The notes under the pieces were generated by a model that was not told where the DNA came from, made no database searches, and was given only the letters and a program-made list of their open reading frames with translations. A program made the position numbers and the translations under genes. DNA of 64,000 nucleotides from Roseiarcus sp963758335 (GTDB lineage: Bacteria; Pseudomonadota; Alphaproteobacteria; Rhizobiales; Beijerinckiaceae), in assembly GCA_963758335.1 (NCBI GenBank), contig CAVWVF010000008.1:248001-312000 (forward strand). The letters are read 5' to 3'. The stretch's first letter is position 1, and each line of letters opens with the position of its first letter. Shown here one piece after another: positions 28,038 to 39,474 of this stretch.

Positions 28038-29726
28038 CCTTCCAGCGACGAACGCTCAAGACAAGCCAACGTGTCGCTCCGAGCGGTTCCCAGACGCCTG
28101 GCCTCACCACCGGCGCTACCCCGCCCGCGGTTCACCCCCGGGGGCCCACAGGTACCCCCCGCGCTACGCTCCGCCAGCCGCGCGGAGGGCGCGTCGCTAC
28201 GCGCGGGTCCCCCCTATGGACTCCGGGGATGAACCGCTCCCGATGATCAAGAGGGGTCCTTTTTCCATGCCGATGGGGGGTCCCTTTTCGACGCCGATTG
28301 ACAGCGCATCGTCGAACACTACGTCTGGCGGGCGGTGGAGAAGCTGGATTTGTCGCTGGTGCGGCGCATCGCCGCCGACGAGACTTCGGCGCGGCGCGGC
28401 CACGACTACATCAGCCTGTTCGTTGACATGGCGCGGCGCAAGGTCGTCTACGTCGCCGACGGCAAGGACGCGGCGACCGTGAAGGAATTCGCGGATTTCC
28501 TCGAGGCGCATGGCGGCCGGCGCGAAGCGGTGACCGACGCCAGCATCGACATGGGGGCTGCATTCGAGGCGGGGATCAAAGAGAACTTCCCGAACGCTGA
28601 GATCACGTTCGACAAATTTCACGTCATCAAACTCGCCAACGAGGCCGTCGACCAGGTGCGGCGCGAGGAGGCGCGGAACAACTTCCAGATCAAGGGCCGG
28701 CGCTACATCTTCCTGAAGAACGTCGATCGTCTGACGCAGGAGGAAAAGGAGGCGCTCTCTCGGTTGGAAGCGCAGAACCTCGACACGATCCAAGCGATGC
28801 AGATCCGCATGAACCTGCAACAGCTGTTCACGATGAGCGTCAAATCGGCTCGGCGTTTCCTCGACCGCTGGAACGCCTGGGTTCAAGTCTGCGACCTCGC
28901 GCCGATGAAGAAGCTGGCCAAGACGATCACGGCGAAGTCGGAAGGCATCCTCAGATCGATCGCCACCGGCCTTTCCAATGGCGTTCTGGAGGCGATCAAC
29001 GGCAATGTCCAGGCCGCCAAGCGCAAGGCCAAGGGCTACCGAACCAAACGAAACCTCAAAGCCATCGTCTACCTCATCGCCGGTGACGTGCTCGCTAATT
29101 CACCCATTTGAAATAGCGACGAGCCGCATACAATCTCGAAGTTCCAGAGCGTACAGGCGCAATGGATGCACTTTACAAGCAGGAGCCATACAACAGGGAC
29201 AACGCGGCTGAAAGCGTCCGCAACATTCTTGATCGCTTTGAGGACATTCAGGAACAAATTCCCACCGAGATCGCCGAAAACGCTCGGGCAATGTTTGCCG
29301 ATTGGCTCATCGAAAGGGTCTACCTTGTCGAGATAAGGGCACCTTCAGACGATGACGGCTATGCGATTTTTGAAACGATGAACGATCGGGGATTGCCACT
29401 CTCGCCAACTGTTATGCTGAAAAGTCACCTTCTATCGAATTCCGGCAATGACGATACAAAGAAACGGCTAAATACCATTTGGAAGGGACGTATTGACGAG
29501 CTTCTTCGGGTTGGCAAGGACGAGGAGTCCGATGCCATCAAGAGTTGGCTTCGAGCCCGACACGCAGATAGTATCCGCCCAAGAGAGGCAGGCGCTAAAC
29601 CGCAAGATTTCGACCTGATTGGCACAGAATTCCATCGGTGGGTCCGCGATAACGGTGATCGCCTAGGTTTGACTAGGGACAAAACGCCGTTCCCTGAGAA
29701 TTTTGCCAGGTTCCTCTGTCATTTGT

Positions 29727-30003
29727 GGGCGGAAATCGACGAGGCGTGTCTTGTCGGGATGGAGCGTGAGCCCAAATCGCGCGGGGCTGACCGCACCGCT
29801 CGGTAGCCGTTGAACAGCCCGAGCGTTTCGTACAGCCAGTCCCTACTCCACCGCGTCCAGCCGAAGCCCTGTCGTTTACGGGCTCGCAGCATATGGCGCC
29901 GGATCTTCTTTTCCACCCAGTCCTTCACGAAGCCGAAGCACTCGCTGGAATGTAACGCCCTGAAGTAATTCACCCATCCGCGAAGCACCGGGTTTGCGGC
30001 GCG
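29727..30003 (-). mobile_element. Group II intron debris: maturase pieces in the wrong order
   Basis: On the minus strand, about 30000-29800 encodes the end of a group II intron reverse transcriptase/maturase (VLRGWVNYFRALHSSECF, KKIRRHMLRARKRQGFGWTR, LYETLGLFNGYR). Directly after it (about 29795-29733), in another frame, comes GLTLHPDKTRLVDFRP, which belongs to the RT fingers/palm part and should precede the maturase end. No domain V was recognised. The debris replaces about 20-30 codons of the DUF262 gene. Confidence 0.75.
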
Positions 30004-30442
30004 GCAATACGACCCTGCACGCGAGGCTATCTATTGCAACACGTTGGCAAATTTCACGCTGCAATATCCCGTTATGCTCGCCCCGATCGGAACTTCCGAC
30101 AGCGACGACGTGGCGTGGCGCAAGGCAATGACGGCCGCAACATACATCGACATTCTTATCGCCCGACGCGTATGGAGTGGCAGCAGCATAGACTATAACA
30201 CCTTGCAATACGCAATGTTTCTTGTCCTTAAGGAAGTGCGAGGACAAGACGCGAGCACGGTCGCCCACCTGCTAAAGGCTAAACTTGACGCAGAGCCAAT
30301 GCCGTTCATCTCTACCATGCGGTTCGGGCTCAATACGGTAAACAAGAAAACAGTGCGACGGTTCCTTGCTCGCATGACGAATTGGCTTGACCAGCAGGTC
30401 GGCCATGCAGGCAGTCTGGTTGGTTATCTGACTACTGCTGGT

Positions 30443-30662
30443 CTCATGAATCCCCTCATTTGAAAAATGGCCTGATTTCGGCACTTTTTGGCCCTTCAAC
30501 GTGGGAACGAGAACGCCGCTTTTTGGAATGACGCGCCCTCATCAGCGATAATCGCGACGCAAAATCCGGTGCCGCAAAACTCGCAAGACGAGTATCTCGG
30601 GATCAAGATACGTATCTGAGGTTGCAAAATTGCCTGCGACGAAAAATGAGGGGATGGCTGAG
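30443..30662 (+). mobile_element. IS10-like MITE, copy 2 (220 bp)
   Basis: It has the same ends as copy 1 and a perfect 9-bp duplication ACTGCTGGT (30434-30442 and 30663-30671). Relative to copy 1 it lacks seven bases near position 60 and has a few substitutions. It lies inside the DUF1524 part of the GmrSD-type gene. Excising it with one duplication restores the frame (LVGYLTTAGPQGYDVEHI). Confidence 0.93.
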
Positions 30663-31226
30663 ACTGCTGGTCCCCAAGGCTATGATGTCGAGCATATCAT
30701 CGAGGACCAGTATGAGCGATACAAAGGCGAATACCCGAGCGAGGCCGAATTTTATGAGCAACGAAATCGCATCGGCGCACTTTTGCTCTTGCCGAAAAGC
30801 TTTAATCGCAGTTATGGCGGCATGAAGTTCGCTGAAAAATCCAAACACTACCTCGGGCAGAATTCGCTGGCGCGAACGCTGTGTGAGAACGCGTACGTCA
30901 ACAATCCCGGCCTGATACGCGTGATTGAAGAGCGCGGGGTGCCCTTCAAGGCACATTCGACATTTGGCCGAACCGATCTAGAGGAACGCGAGAAAGCTAT
31001 AGCAAGCTTGGCCGAACAGGTTTGGCACCCAGATCGGATTTTGGAGGAAGCGACTCGCGGGTGAACGCGGCAACTCTCTTAGATCGGTTCGGCGTCAAAG
31101 CAAACGATCGCCTCTTCTCTGACATTTAACCAGGGCATGTCGCGTACCTCATGAATCCCCTCATTTTAAAAATGGCCTGATTTCGGCACTTTTTGGCCCT
31201 TCAACGTGAGATCAAGGGAACGAAAA

Positions 31227-32656
31227 GGGGATGTCCCGCCGTCTGTTGAAATTCTCGAAGCGGTCGTTGCGCATTGAAATTTACGCAGCCTCGGTGATTT
31301 GAGCAAGCGCCTCGTCGGAAGGCGGCTGCTGGCCTTGCTTTGCAAGAGCAGCGCGAAGAGCCGGCAGATGCTTGTATGCCTTCAATCGACGGAAGCCCTT
31401 GGTTGCTTCTTGCATGGCGGCGGCGGCCCATCGCAGGGCCATCGCGGGCGAGCGCCAGTATTTGACGTTGCGGCAGACCCTGCGCACCGTGCCCATGACA
31501 TTCTCGATGATGTTGGTGCAGGCGAGCGAGCGGCGCAGTTCGCGAGGGAGGCCGAGCCGCGCGACAGTGAGCATCTCGTCGATCCCTTCCAGGATCGAAG
31601 CGGAAACGCCGTTCCAGTCCCGTTCGAGACGGCGGGCGAGATTGCGAATGAGCGCTTCGGCCCTTTCGGCGTCGTCCATTTCCCAAGCTTGCCGCAAGAC
31701 GCGCCGCACCGAAGCGTGCATCGATTTGGGCAACCGCTCCAGAATGTTGCGCGCCTTGTGAATCTGGCAACGCTGGATCGCCGTATCGCGTCCAAAGGTG
31801 CGGCGGATCGCCTTGGACAGCGCCTTCGCGCCATCGATGATGAACAGGCGTCGCACGGTTGGATCGAGTCCGCGCTCGACGAGATTGTCGATGAGCGCCT
31901 GCACCGTCGTGGCGTTTTCGGTCGCGCCCTCGACGAGGCCGAGCGGATGTTTGTCGCCGTTCGCGTCGACGCCAATCGCCGCGACGAGGAGCATATCTTC
32001 ATCCATGTGAATGCCGTCGATCTGGATCGCCAGCAGATCGAGGTCGTCAAGCCTGGTTTTCCATCCACGCCTTCATGCGCGCCGCCGACAACGCCACGAA
32101 GCGGCGGGAGGTCGCCGACTTCGACAGCCCCGCTCCGTCGGACGCCGGAACGTCTCCCTCGGGCAACCGGACCGAACGCTTGAAACGTCGCGTCGAGACG
32201 TTGATCAGCATCTGGTTCATCGCCCATTTGCCGAGCAAGTCTTCGCTGACGGCGTTCTCCCAACTCGGCAGTACGCGCTCGGCCCCGTCGAGCCCGCGAA
32301 CCCGCGGGCGCTCGATCTCGACCTTGCCACCGTGAAAGCCGATCTTGCCCTTGGTCCGCCCCCAGCGGTGCGCCTGGCGCCGCTCACCCCGCTCGTGGCG
32401 CTCGCCACAGGCTGCCGTCGCATCCTGCTCCAGCATCTCGCTCAACGTCTCGAGCCCGGCGGCAAGGCAAAAGCGTTCAAAACTCGCCGACATGCTCGCC
32501 AGCGCCTCGGCCTTCAACGCATACGTGGGAATTGCGGTCGACGTGGTATGCTTCTTCATGGCGTTGCTTTCCTTTCGTGGAATCAGCACCCCGAGCCTAA
32601 AGGCTCAAGGCGAGCAACGCCGCTCCTCCCTTTTCAACATTCCTCGGGACAACCCC
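31227..32656 (-). mobile_element. IS256-family element (1430 bp) inside MITE copy 3
   Basis: The inverted ends GGGGATGTCCCGCCG (31227) and GGGGTTGTCCCGAGG (read inward from 32656) both continue to TGTTGAAA. The flanking 8-bp duplication AACGAAAA (31219-31226 and 32657-32664) is perfect. Size, ends and duplication length fit IS256. Confidence 0.93.
31281..32559 (-). pseudogene. IS256-family (mutator-type) transposase, one frameshift
   Basis: From ATG 32559 (MKKHTTSTAIPTYALKAEAL) the first frame ends at 32047 after KAWMENQA. One base off, the sequence continues LDDLDLLAIQIDGIHMDEDM to 31281. Catalytic residues are visible: D in QIDGIHMDED, D in FIIDGAKAL and E in NIIENVMGTVRR. A single-base insertion near 32050 explains the split. 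It is probably inactive unless the frame is bypassed. Confidence 0.88.
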
Positions 32657-32820
32657 AACGAAAACGCGGCTTTTGGAATGACGCGCCCTCATCAGCGATG
32701 ATCGCGACGCAAAATCCGGTGCCGCAAGACTCGCAAGACGAGTATCTCGCGATCAAGATACGTATCTGAGGTTGCAAATTGCCTGCGACGAAAAATGAGG
32801 GGATGGCTGAGGTCGGGTAC

Positions 32821-33380
32821 TCTTCGCGCCGTCCACTTTGAACGTGCCAACGCCTCCACTGCATGCAGGACGGCTGGCTGCGCTGCGCCTCAGCGACCGC
32901 CAACGGCCGGCTATCCCGGCTACAACAGCTACGTCGGGCGAGACAGCGCGAAAGTCGCTCGCATCATGTCGGCGATTTGCACAGAATTGCGCGAGACGCG
33001 AGACGCTCCAGTTCAATGGCGTCGAATTGTCGGTCGCCGCTGAGACGGCATTCCCGAGAAGCAGGTGTTTGACGCTATCGAAACGTGCATGGGCTACCGA
33101 TGGAGTGACTATGCTTGGCTTCCAGGACGTCTATAGCCTCACCAGAAGGATTTTCGCCCGATCACGCCGAACGCCCGTCGCTGGGCTGCTGAAGCCCGTC
33201 CTGACCCCATCTGAGCGGACCGACGAGGGACAGGAACGGGCGAACTGCGCCATGGAACCAGCCGGCTCTTCCGAAACCTTTGCATTAGTTAGAGCGCCCT
33301 CGGAAGCTACATTCGATCGATGGACTAGCGACCAACTCGCTTTCATACCGACGCATCGCTCGGGCGATTAGGGGGCCGAA
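32821..33380. other. Stretch with a possible decayed small gene
   Basis: One plus frame (about 32905-33106) reads YVGRDSAKVARIMSAICTEL and, after an in-frame TGA at 33041, GIPEKQVFDAIETCMGYRW. It looks like a genuine but broken small gene of unknown family. The remaining about 270 bp before 33381 show no clear gene. A promoter for the helicase gene should lie here. Confidence 0.35.
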
Positions 33381-36300
33381 TTGAACGTCTTCGATCTCGA
33401 TCGGGCTCTGGTCACCGACTACGAAAAGTTCGCAAGGTCTTTCACCGAGATACGCGCACCGGACCTCCGGCAACAAATCGATGCGATCTATGCGACCGGC
33501 AGATTTTGGCCGGAAGCCCTGATTACGGTCAACCCGCACTTTGAACGCGGCGCAAGTATAGAGGAGCTCGTCGCGGACGGCACGTTATGCGCCGAGACTG
33601 GCGCATCTTCAGGATCGAGGGCCAGGCGCTCGAACTCTATCGCCATCAAGCCCAGGCAATTTCAAAGGCCGCCGCCGGACAGAGCTTCGTGGTCACAACG
33701 GGAACCGGTTCGGGAAAGTCGCTATGTTTCTTTGTGCCGATCATTGACCGCGCAATGCGCGCTCGAACTCGCGGGCGAGCCACCTCGCACCAAGGCCATA
33801 ATCGTTTACCCAATGAACGCATTGGCCAACAGCCAAATCAATGAGATCACGAAATTCCTGGATCAAAGCGGGCTGCCCGAGGCTCTGTTACCAACCTGCG
33901 CGCGGTATACCGGCGAAGAGCGCGACGACGAACGCGACCGCATCCGAGCGAGAAAGCCGGACATCCTGCTCACAAACTTCATGATGCTCGAATTCCTCAT
34001 GACGAGGCAAGGCGAGCGAGATCGAGAGATTATCAATAGCGCCATTGACCTGGATTTCTTGGTTCTGGACGAGCTCCACACATATCGCGGTCGTCAGGGT
34101 GCGGACGTCGCGATGCTCGTGAGGCGGGTTCGCGATAGGCTTTGCCGAACGAAGTCGCCGATCTGCATTGGCACTTCAGCGACAATGTCGAGCGAGGAAG
34201 GCGAGGGCGACCGCGCGGCAGCTGTCGCCCCCGTGGCGTCACGTCTCTTTGGCGCGCAGATTGGCTCGGATGCAGTCATCGACGAGAGTTTGCGCCGAGC
34301 GACCGACCCGACGCTGCGTCTCGCCGATCTGAGTGACAAGCTCGCCGAGATCGTGGACGCCGAAATCCCCGACTTGCTCGACGACAATCGGCTACGCCGG
34401 CATCCGTTAGCGGTCTGGATAGAGCTTCGGCTCGGGCTGAAGGATGCCCAGAGACTCACCCGGCTTGCGCCCACGACTCTCGCTGACGCTGCTCGGCAGT
34501 TGGGCGAGGAGACGGGAAAGCCGGCCGAGCTATGCGAGGCTAAACTACAATCCATGCTGACGCTCATGAGCCGCCCCGAGACTGAGCGCGGCGGCGACGG
34601 CGAAAGTTCTTTTCTTGCCTCTAAGCTGCACCGGTTCATTTCTGGAGCCGGCCACGCGTATGCGACCCTGCGGCCAGAGGGTCAACGACGCTTGTCGCTC
34701 GACGGTCAACGGTTTGATCCAGAGGACCCGGAGGCGCGCCTCTACCCGACATATTTCTGCCGCGCCTGCGGCCAGGAGTATCACTCCGTGACTTTGACGG
34801 CGGCAGGCGGCGCGACCCAGGTTCTACCCCGGTCTATCGACGACGAGCCGTTGCCCGACCCCGACCCCGACGAGATCGCGGGCTACTTGATGCCGGAGCC
34901 GGCGCAGGACGAACAATTCACTTTTGCCTGGTCACCGGCCGACTTCCCGGAGGAGTGGCAAGAAGAAGGGCCGAATGGCCCTCGGCTCAAGGCCGACAAG
35001 AGAAAGAACGTTCCTAGACGGCTCGAAGTGGCTCCCGACGGCGGTGTCGCCGGCGGCGGTCGTCCTTGCTGGTTCATTCCTGGAAAATTCGGGTTCTGCT
35101 TGAATTGCGGTGAGATGCCGGCGGGGCAGGCTCGCGAGTTCAACAAGCTGGCCACTCTCTCGGCCGAGGGCCGGAGTTCAGCGACGACCTTGCTGGTGTC
35201 CAGCGCATTGCGATGGCTGAACCGAGCGGAGGCTCGCAATCCCGACGACAAGCGGAAGCTTCTTGCCTTTACAGATAACCGCCAGGACGCCGCGCTCCAA
35301 GCGGGACACTTCAATGACTTCATCTTCGTTTCATTGCTCCGCGCGGCGACGCTGGCGGCGTTGCGCAAAGCCGGTTCTGAGGGACTTGGCGACCAAGACA
35401 TCGGCGCGCGAGTACAGGAGACCCTTGGCTTCAAAGCGCAAAACCCGCCGCGCCGCCTCGAATGGATGCTCGATCCCGACGTCAAGGGCGTCGCCCAGCT
35501 CAACGCCGAAAAGGCGATCGCGAAAGTGCTCTGGTATCGAGTGTGGTCGGATCAGCGGCGCGGGTGGCGCTACACAAATCCAAATCTCGAAGAACTGGGG
35601 CTGATAGACGCGCGCTATCTGTCGCTCGACGACCTGGCCGCCGATCAAGAAGAGTTCGCCCCTGCGCGGCGGGAATTGCGGGACGCGTCCCCAGCCAACC
35701 GTCGGAAGGCTTACAGCATCCTTTTCGACGCGATGCGGACTGGGTTGGCCGTTTCGACCGAAGTCCTGGACAATTCGGTCCTTGAGGAGATCGGCAACGC
35801 ATCCCGGCAAAGTTTGCGAGAGCCGTGGACGATCGGACTGCAAGAGCGAAAACGGACGGCTTCGGCGTTGATGATCGACGCGCCCAAGCGTGAGGAGGCT
35901 GGGCTTCAAGGCGAGCCTCTCGTCCTTCGCGCGGGGTCGCGGAGCGCGTTGGCGAAGAAATTGAACCGCGCCGCTATGTGGGGTCGGAAACTCGCGCCCG
36001 ACGAATACACCTCCATTCTCAAGTCCATGCTCGACGCGGCCGCGCGCTACGGCATCGTGCGCTCGGTCCAAACCGCATTCGAGCGCCCTGGTTGGCGGCT
36101 GGCCGCAGACGCAGTGCGGTTCGTCGCGGGCACCGGACGCGCTGACGGTCGAAAACCGAATGCGTATTTCACCCAGCTCTACGAGACGCTCACGGATTTG
36201 CTCACAGCAGGCGGAGAAGGGTTATTTGGCTTCGAGGGGCGAGAGCACACCGCTCAGGTGGATAAGGATCGCCGTGAGTGGCGCGAATGGCGTTTTCGCT

Positions 36301-37344
36301 GGGGAGACGACGATCAAGAGTCGTTAGCGGCGAAGACGACTGAAATGCGTCAGGCGGGCGAGCCGGACGAATTCCTCCCGGTACTCTTCTGCTCGCCGAC
36401 GATGGAGCTTGGCGTCGACATCTCCGCCCTGAACGCCGTTTATATGCGGAATGTGCCGCCTACGCCTGCAAATTATGCCCAGCGCAGCGGCCGAGCCGGT
36501 CGCTCGGGGCAGGCCGCGCTCGGGTGACCTATTGCTCGGCTCAAGGCCCGCACGACCAATATTACTTCAACCAGCCGATCGCTATGGTGCGAGGCGTGGT
36601 GCGGCCGCCCGCCCTTGAGCTTGCAAATCGAGACTTGATCGAAGCCCACCCGAACGCCGTTTGGTTGGCCGAGGCGGGAGTCGAGTTGCCGTCCGCCATA
36701 CCGAATATCCTGGAGCTTACCGACGCCTTTGAGCATCCGGCCGGACATCTCCAGTAGTCTGACGCCAAAAGAGCAGACAGACCGAGCGGGGCGGCGATGG
36801 AGCGCGTTCTTGACAGTGTGAGCGCCGAGTTGGCCGATCGCGCGCCGTGGGCGGCGGATCTTGCCCGCCGACGAGAGACGGGAGGCCAAGACGCGTCAGG
36901 TCCAGGCTCAAGAGCAAATCATGCTCCTCGAGCGTGGAAATTCGTCCGGGAACACGGATTTCTTTTCGTATCGCTATCTCGCGACCGAGGGCTTCTTGCC
37001 CGGGTACAATTTTCCCCGACTGCCGCTGTACGCATTCATCCCCTCGGGCGGATACCAGGGCGGCAATGCGGCGTACCTGCAACGCGCGCGCTTTCTCGCG
37101 ATCGCGGAATTTGGACCTCGCAGCCTCATATATCACGAGGGCCGAGCCTACCGCGTCAACAAGGCTCGGTTGCCGTCCAATCTTCCCGAGGGTCAGCTGG
37201 CGACCGAAAGGTTGTTCGTCTGCGACAATTGTGGGTCTGCGCACAAACAGGAGACGGAACGGTGCATGGCCTGCGGGGACTCGATCGCTGGCGTGCAGCC
37301 GATCCTCAACGTTCTGCGTATCGACAATGTCGAGACAGAACCCG
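33381..37344 (+). pseudogene. Large DEAD-box helicase with DUF1998-type C-terminus (defence helicase), several frameshifts and a 3' deletion
   Basis: A superfamily 2 helicase of at least 1300 residues. Motifs in order, some in shifted frames, are VVTTGTGSGKSLCFF (motif I; frame shifted about 33585-33755), YPMNALANSQ, DILLTNFMMLEF, VLDELHTYRGRQGADVAML (motif II), CIGTSATM (III), LLAFTDNRQDAALQAGHF, FCSPTMELGVDI and YAQRSGRAGRSGQAAL (VI). Frame changes near 36530, 36720, 36790 and 36870 separate the tail, which has a DUF1998-like Zn region (FVCDNCGSAHKQETERCMAC) and RIDNVETEPAE. It then breaks off into the next gene. The layout resembles DruE/MrfA-type helicases and DrmA-DrmB of DISARM. The start is TTG 33381. 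Confidence 0.75.
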
Positions 37345-38515
37345 CCGAAACGTCCGGCCGGCCCGCTTCGATCCCCCAGAAGTCTCCGATATCGCGACGC
37401 AGGACGGCGCGCGGTTGCTATCCGACGCCCTGCACCTGTCGATGCGCCGGGGCGCTGGCCCATTTCGCGCGGCAGGACGCCTTGGAATTGAGCCTCGGGC
37501 CTACCAGCTCGTGCCGCTGCTCATGGCGTTGCGCTTGCCGACGGTCAGGCTCCTCGTCGCCGATGACGTCGGCATAGGCAAAACGATCGAGGCGGGCCTT
37601 ATCCTTCGCGAGTTGGTGGATCGGGGCGAGATCGAGCGTTTCGCCGTTTTGTGCCCTCCCCACCTTGTCGAACAGTGGACAGGGGAACTCACGTCGAAGT
37701 TCGACCTCGACGCGGTCGGTAACCGCAACTTCGGCTCCCCGACTGGAGCGCGGCTTGACGATTTCGCAAACCCTTTTCGACGCCCATCCCTACACGGTCG
37801 TCAGTCTCGACTACATCAAGAGCGACCGACGCCGTGAGAGTTTCGCCCGCGCTTGCCCGGCGGTGGTCGTCGTCGACGAAGCCCATGCTTGCGTTGGCAC
37901 GCATCGCGGCAGGCAACAACGGTTCGACCTCTTGAGCTCCCTGGCCGAGGACTCGTCCCGCCACATGGTGCTTTTGACGGCCACGCCTCACAGCGGCGAT
38001 GAGCAGGCGTTCGACCGGTTGCTGGGTCTTCTCGACCCCTCGTTTGCCGTTGGCGCGCTCGAAGAGGAGAGTTTTCGTATCCGTCTGGCGCGCCACTTCG
38101 TGCAACGCCGGCGCGCCGACATTGTAGGGCGCGACTGGGGCGAGGACCGGGTTTTCCCGCGCCACGAAGCGGCTGAAAAATCCTATCTGTTCGACGCCAA
38201 TCATCGCGCCTTTCACGACGCTGTCCTCGACTATTGCCTTGGCGTGGTCGACCGCGCAGGCAGCGAACTGCGCAGCCGGAGGCTGGCGTTCTGGGGCACG
38301 CTGGCGCTCATGCGATGCGTCGGGTCGTCGCCTGCGGCGGCAGTGAGCGCCCTGCGTAATCGCCTGGCGGCCGACCCGGACCGGCTTGAAGAGCAAGTGT
38401 TCGATGACGACGGCGAGGAGTCGGACGCCGTCGACGTCGAGCCCGCCTCCGGCGTCGAACTTGCCGATGAGGCGCTTGTCAAACTGGTCGAGGAACCAGG
38501 ATGCCGCAACTAATT

Positions 38516-39474
38516 GGTGAGCACGGGTGAAGCGAGCCGCGGGGCGGGCGGATTTTCGGGAGCGGCGGGGCTCGGGCTGCAGATGAGATGAGCGGGTTCG
38601 CGCTATAGTTGTGGGCGGCTAGCCTCCTGCATCGTTGACGAGTCCTGCCCGGGCCGTGCGGTCACGACGCCGCCGTGACCGGCCGCGCCCGGCGTTGTCG
38701 GCAGATCTGGCGGAAGGGGTGGGGCGATCATCCGCTCGGCGCCGGGTGCAGGGCAAGGATGGCGGCGCGCACGTCGCGGATCAGATCGAGAGCGCCGGCC
38801 GAAAGCCGCACGATCAGCCGGCGCGCGTGGCGCACGACCCGGCCCGGCAGGGCGATCAGATGAAACCGCATCGCCTTCATGCGCCGCGCCGCCCAATCGC
38901 CGCCGAGCACCCGATGCTTCATCAGCGCGTTGAGATTGTGGGCGAGGACCATGATCGCCCACCACGCCGCATTGGCCCCGAACAGTCCGCTCGGCAGCCG
39001 TCCGCCGGCGAGATCGTCCTTCATCACCGCATGCGCTTCCTCGCTCTTGCCGCAGCGCTCGCGCTGCCAGCGGATCACGTCGTCGCCGGGCAGTGTGCGG
39101 TTGGTGACGAGGCCGAACAGCTTGTAGCGGCCCGGCGTCCCGAAGCTCATCGTCGGAAAGGGCAACTGCTCCGCATCGCCGAGATCGAGCTCGCACAACG
39201 GCTCGCGGATCGCCAGGAAGCGGTAGTCCGGCGCTCTCTTGCTCATGGCTGCCCAATTCGGCACGTAGCCGACTTCCGCCCATTGCTGATCGCCGGCATA
39301 GCGCTCGCCGTCGACGATCCGATCGAGCGGCCGCCAGGCCGACTCGGGCAGTTCCGCCGCAGCTTGCTTGAACTCCCCCGTCACGTCCGCCCCGACGGCG
39401 AATTCGATCACCCCGAAGCGCTCGTTCTTGCCCTCGGCGCAATACTTGAGAAGATCCTGCAGTCACCTCGTTGG
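38516..39474 (-). mobile_element. IS1380-family remnant
   Basis: The insert lies between two collinear parts of the SNF2 gene. It holds the C-terminal half of an IS1380 transposase, and its N-terminal half is absent. The 110 bp left of the coding part (38516-38628) would be the element's terminal region. Exact ends and a target duplication could not be identified, so the boundaries are approximate. Confidence 0.7.
38728..39466 (-). pseudogene. IS1380 transposase, C-terminal part only
   Basis: The frame reads QDLLKYCAEGKNERFGVIEF, then WAEVGYVPNWAAMSKRAPDY, LVTNRTLPGDDVIRWQRERC and the catalytic Glu/helix region GKSEEAHAVMKDDLAGGRLP to a stop at 38728. These are typical of IS1380 transposases. 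About 200 N-terminal residues, including the first catalytic Asp, are missing, so it cannot act alone. Confidence 0.8.

Larger units (their letters stand above)
25334..28303 (+). mobile_element. IS21-family element, complete (2970 bp)
   Basis: It starts TGTCATTCGGC and ends GCCGATTGACA (5'-TG...CA-3'), with a perfect 7-bp duplication GCGCATC on both sides (25327-25333 and 28304-28310). Both ends carry repeated AAGGACCCC / GGGGTCC-type blocks separated by about 20-30 bp, the multiple terminal transposase-binding repeats typical of IS21. It carries istA, istB and a third small gene. Confidence 0.95.
24923..29111 (+). pseudogene. ISL3-family transposase, split by IS21
   Basis: The first part (24923-25333) ends RLGEHDTRLWRI at the IS21 boundary. 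The second part resumes at about 28304 as RIVEHYVWRAVEKLDLS and continues to 29111. Removal of the IS21 and one 7-bp duplication restores an uninterrupted frame identical in layout to the 403-residue copy 2. Sequence details (LASPWMVTRSEFDAVD, AAERLGEH) group it with copy 1. Confidence 0.92.
24838..29125 (+). mobile_element. ISL3-family insertion sequence, copy 3, containing IS21
   Basis: The ends GGCTCCTCGCT (24838) and GGCTCGTCGCT (read inward from 29125) match copy 2. A perfect 8-bp duplication GCATACAA flanks it (24830-24837 and 29126-29133). Subtracting the IS21 element and one 7-bp duplication leaves 1311 bp, exactly the length of copy 2. Confidence 0.95.
24458..31064 (+). pseudogene. 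GmrSD-type (DUF262/DUF1524) type IV restriction-like gene, broken by nested elements
   Basis: Five pieces of one gene line up in a single order. (1) 24458-24837 has the DUF262 motifs FQREYRW and DSQQRLTSL, with an in-frame TAA at 24788. (2) 29126-about 29725 (AYNLEVPERTGAMDALYKQE) continues exactly after the 8-bp ISL3 duplication. (3) About 30002-30442 continues as YDPAREAIY and NFTLQYPVMLAPIG. (4) 30663-31064, after the MITE duplication, holds the DUF1524 HNH nuclease part (YDVEHIIEDQYERY, NRIGALLLLPKSFNRSYGG). Single-chain DUF262-DUF1524 proteins use nucleotides and cut modified phage DNA. The lesions are ISL3 (with IS21 inside), group II intron debris, a MITE and a nonsense codon. Confidence 0.85.
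31148..32811 (+). mobile_element. IS10-like MITE, copy 3, interrupted by IS256
   Basis: The left arm (31148-31226) and right arm (from 32657 or 32665 to 32811) together make a 226-bp MITE matching copy 1. The flanking 9-bp duplication is GTCGCGTAC on the left (31139-31147) and GTCGGGTAC on the right (32812-32820), one mismatch. That mismatch suggests an older insertion than copies 1 and 2. Confidence 0.9.

Noticed and set aside
32838..33371. A 177-codon plus-strand frame before the helicase
   Set aside because: A different frame in the same stretch has better coding character (though interrupted by a stop), so the long frame is probably a shadow.
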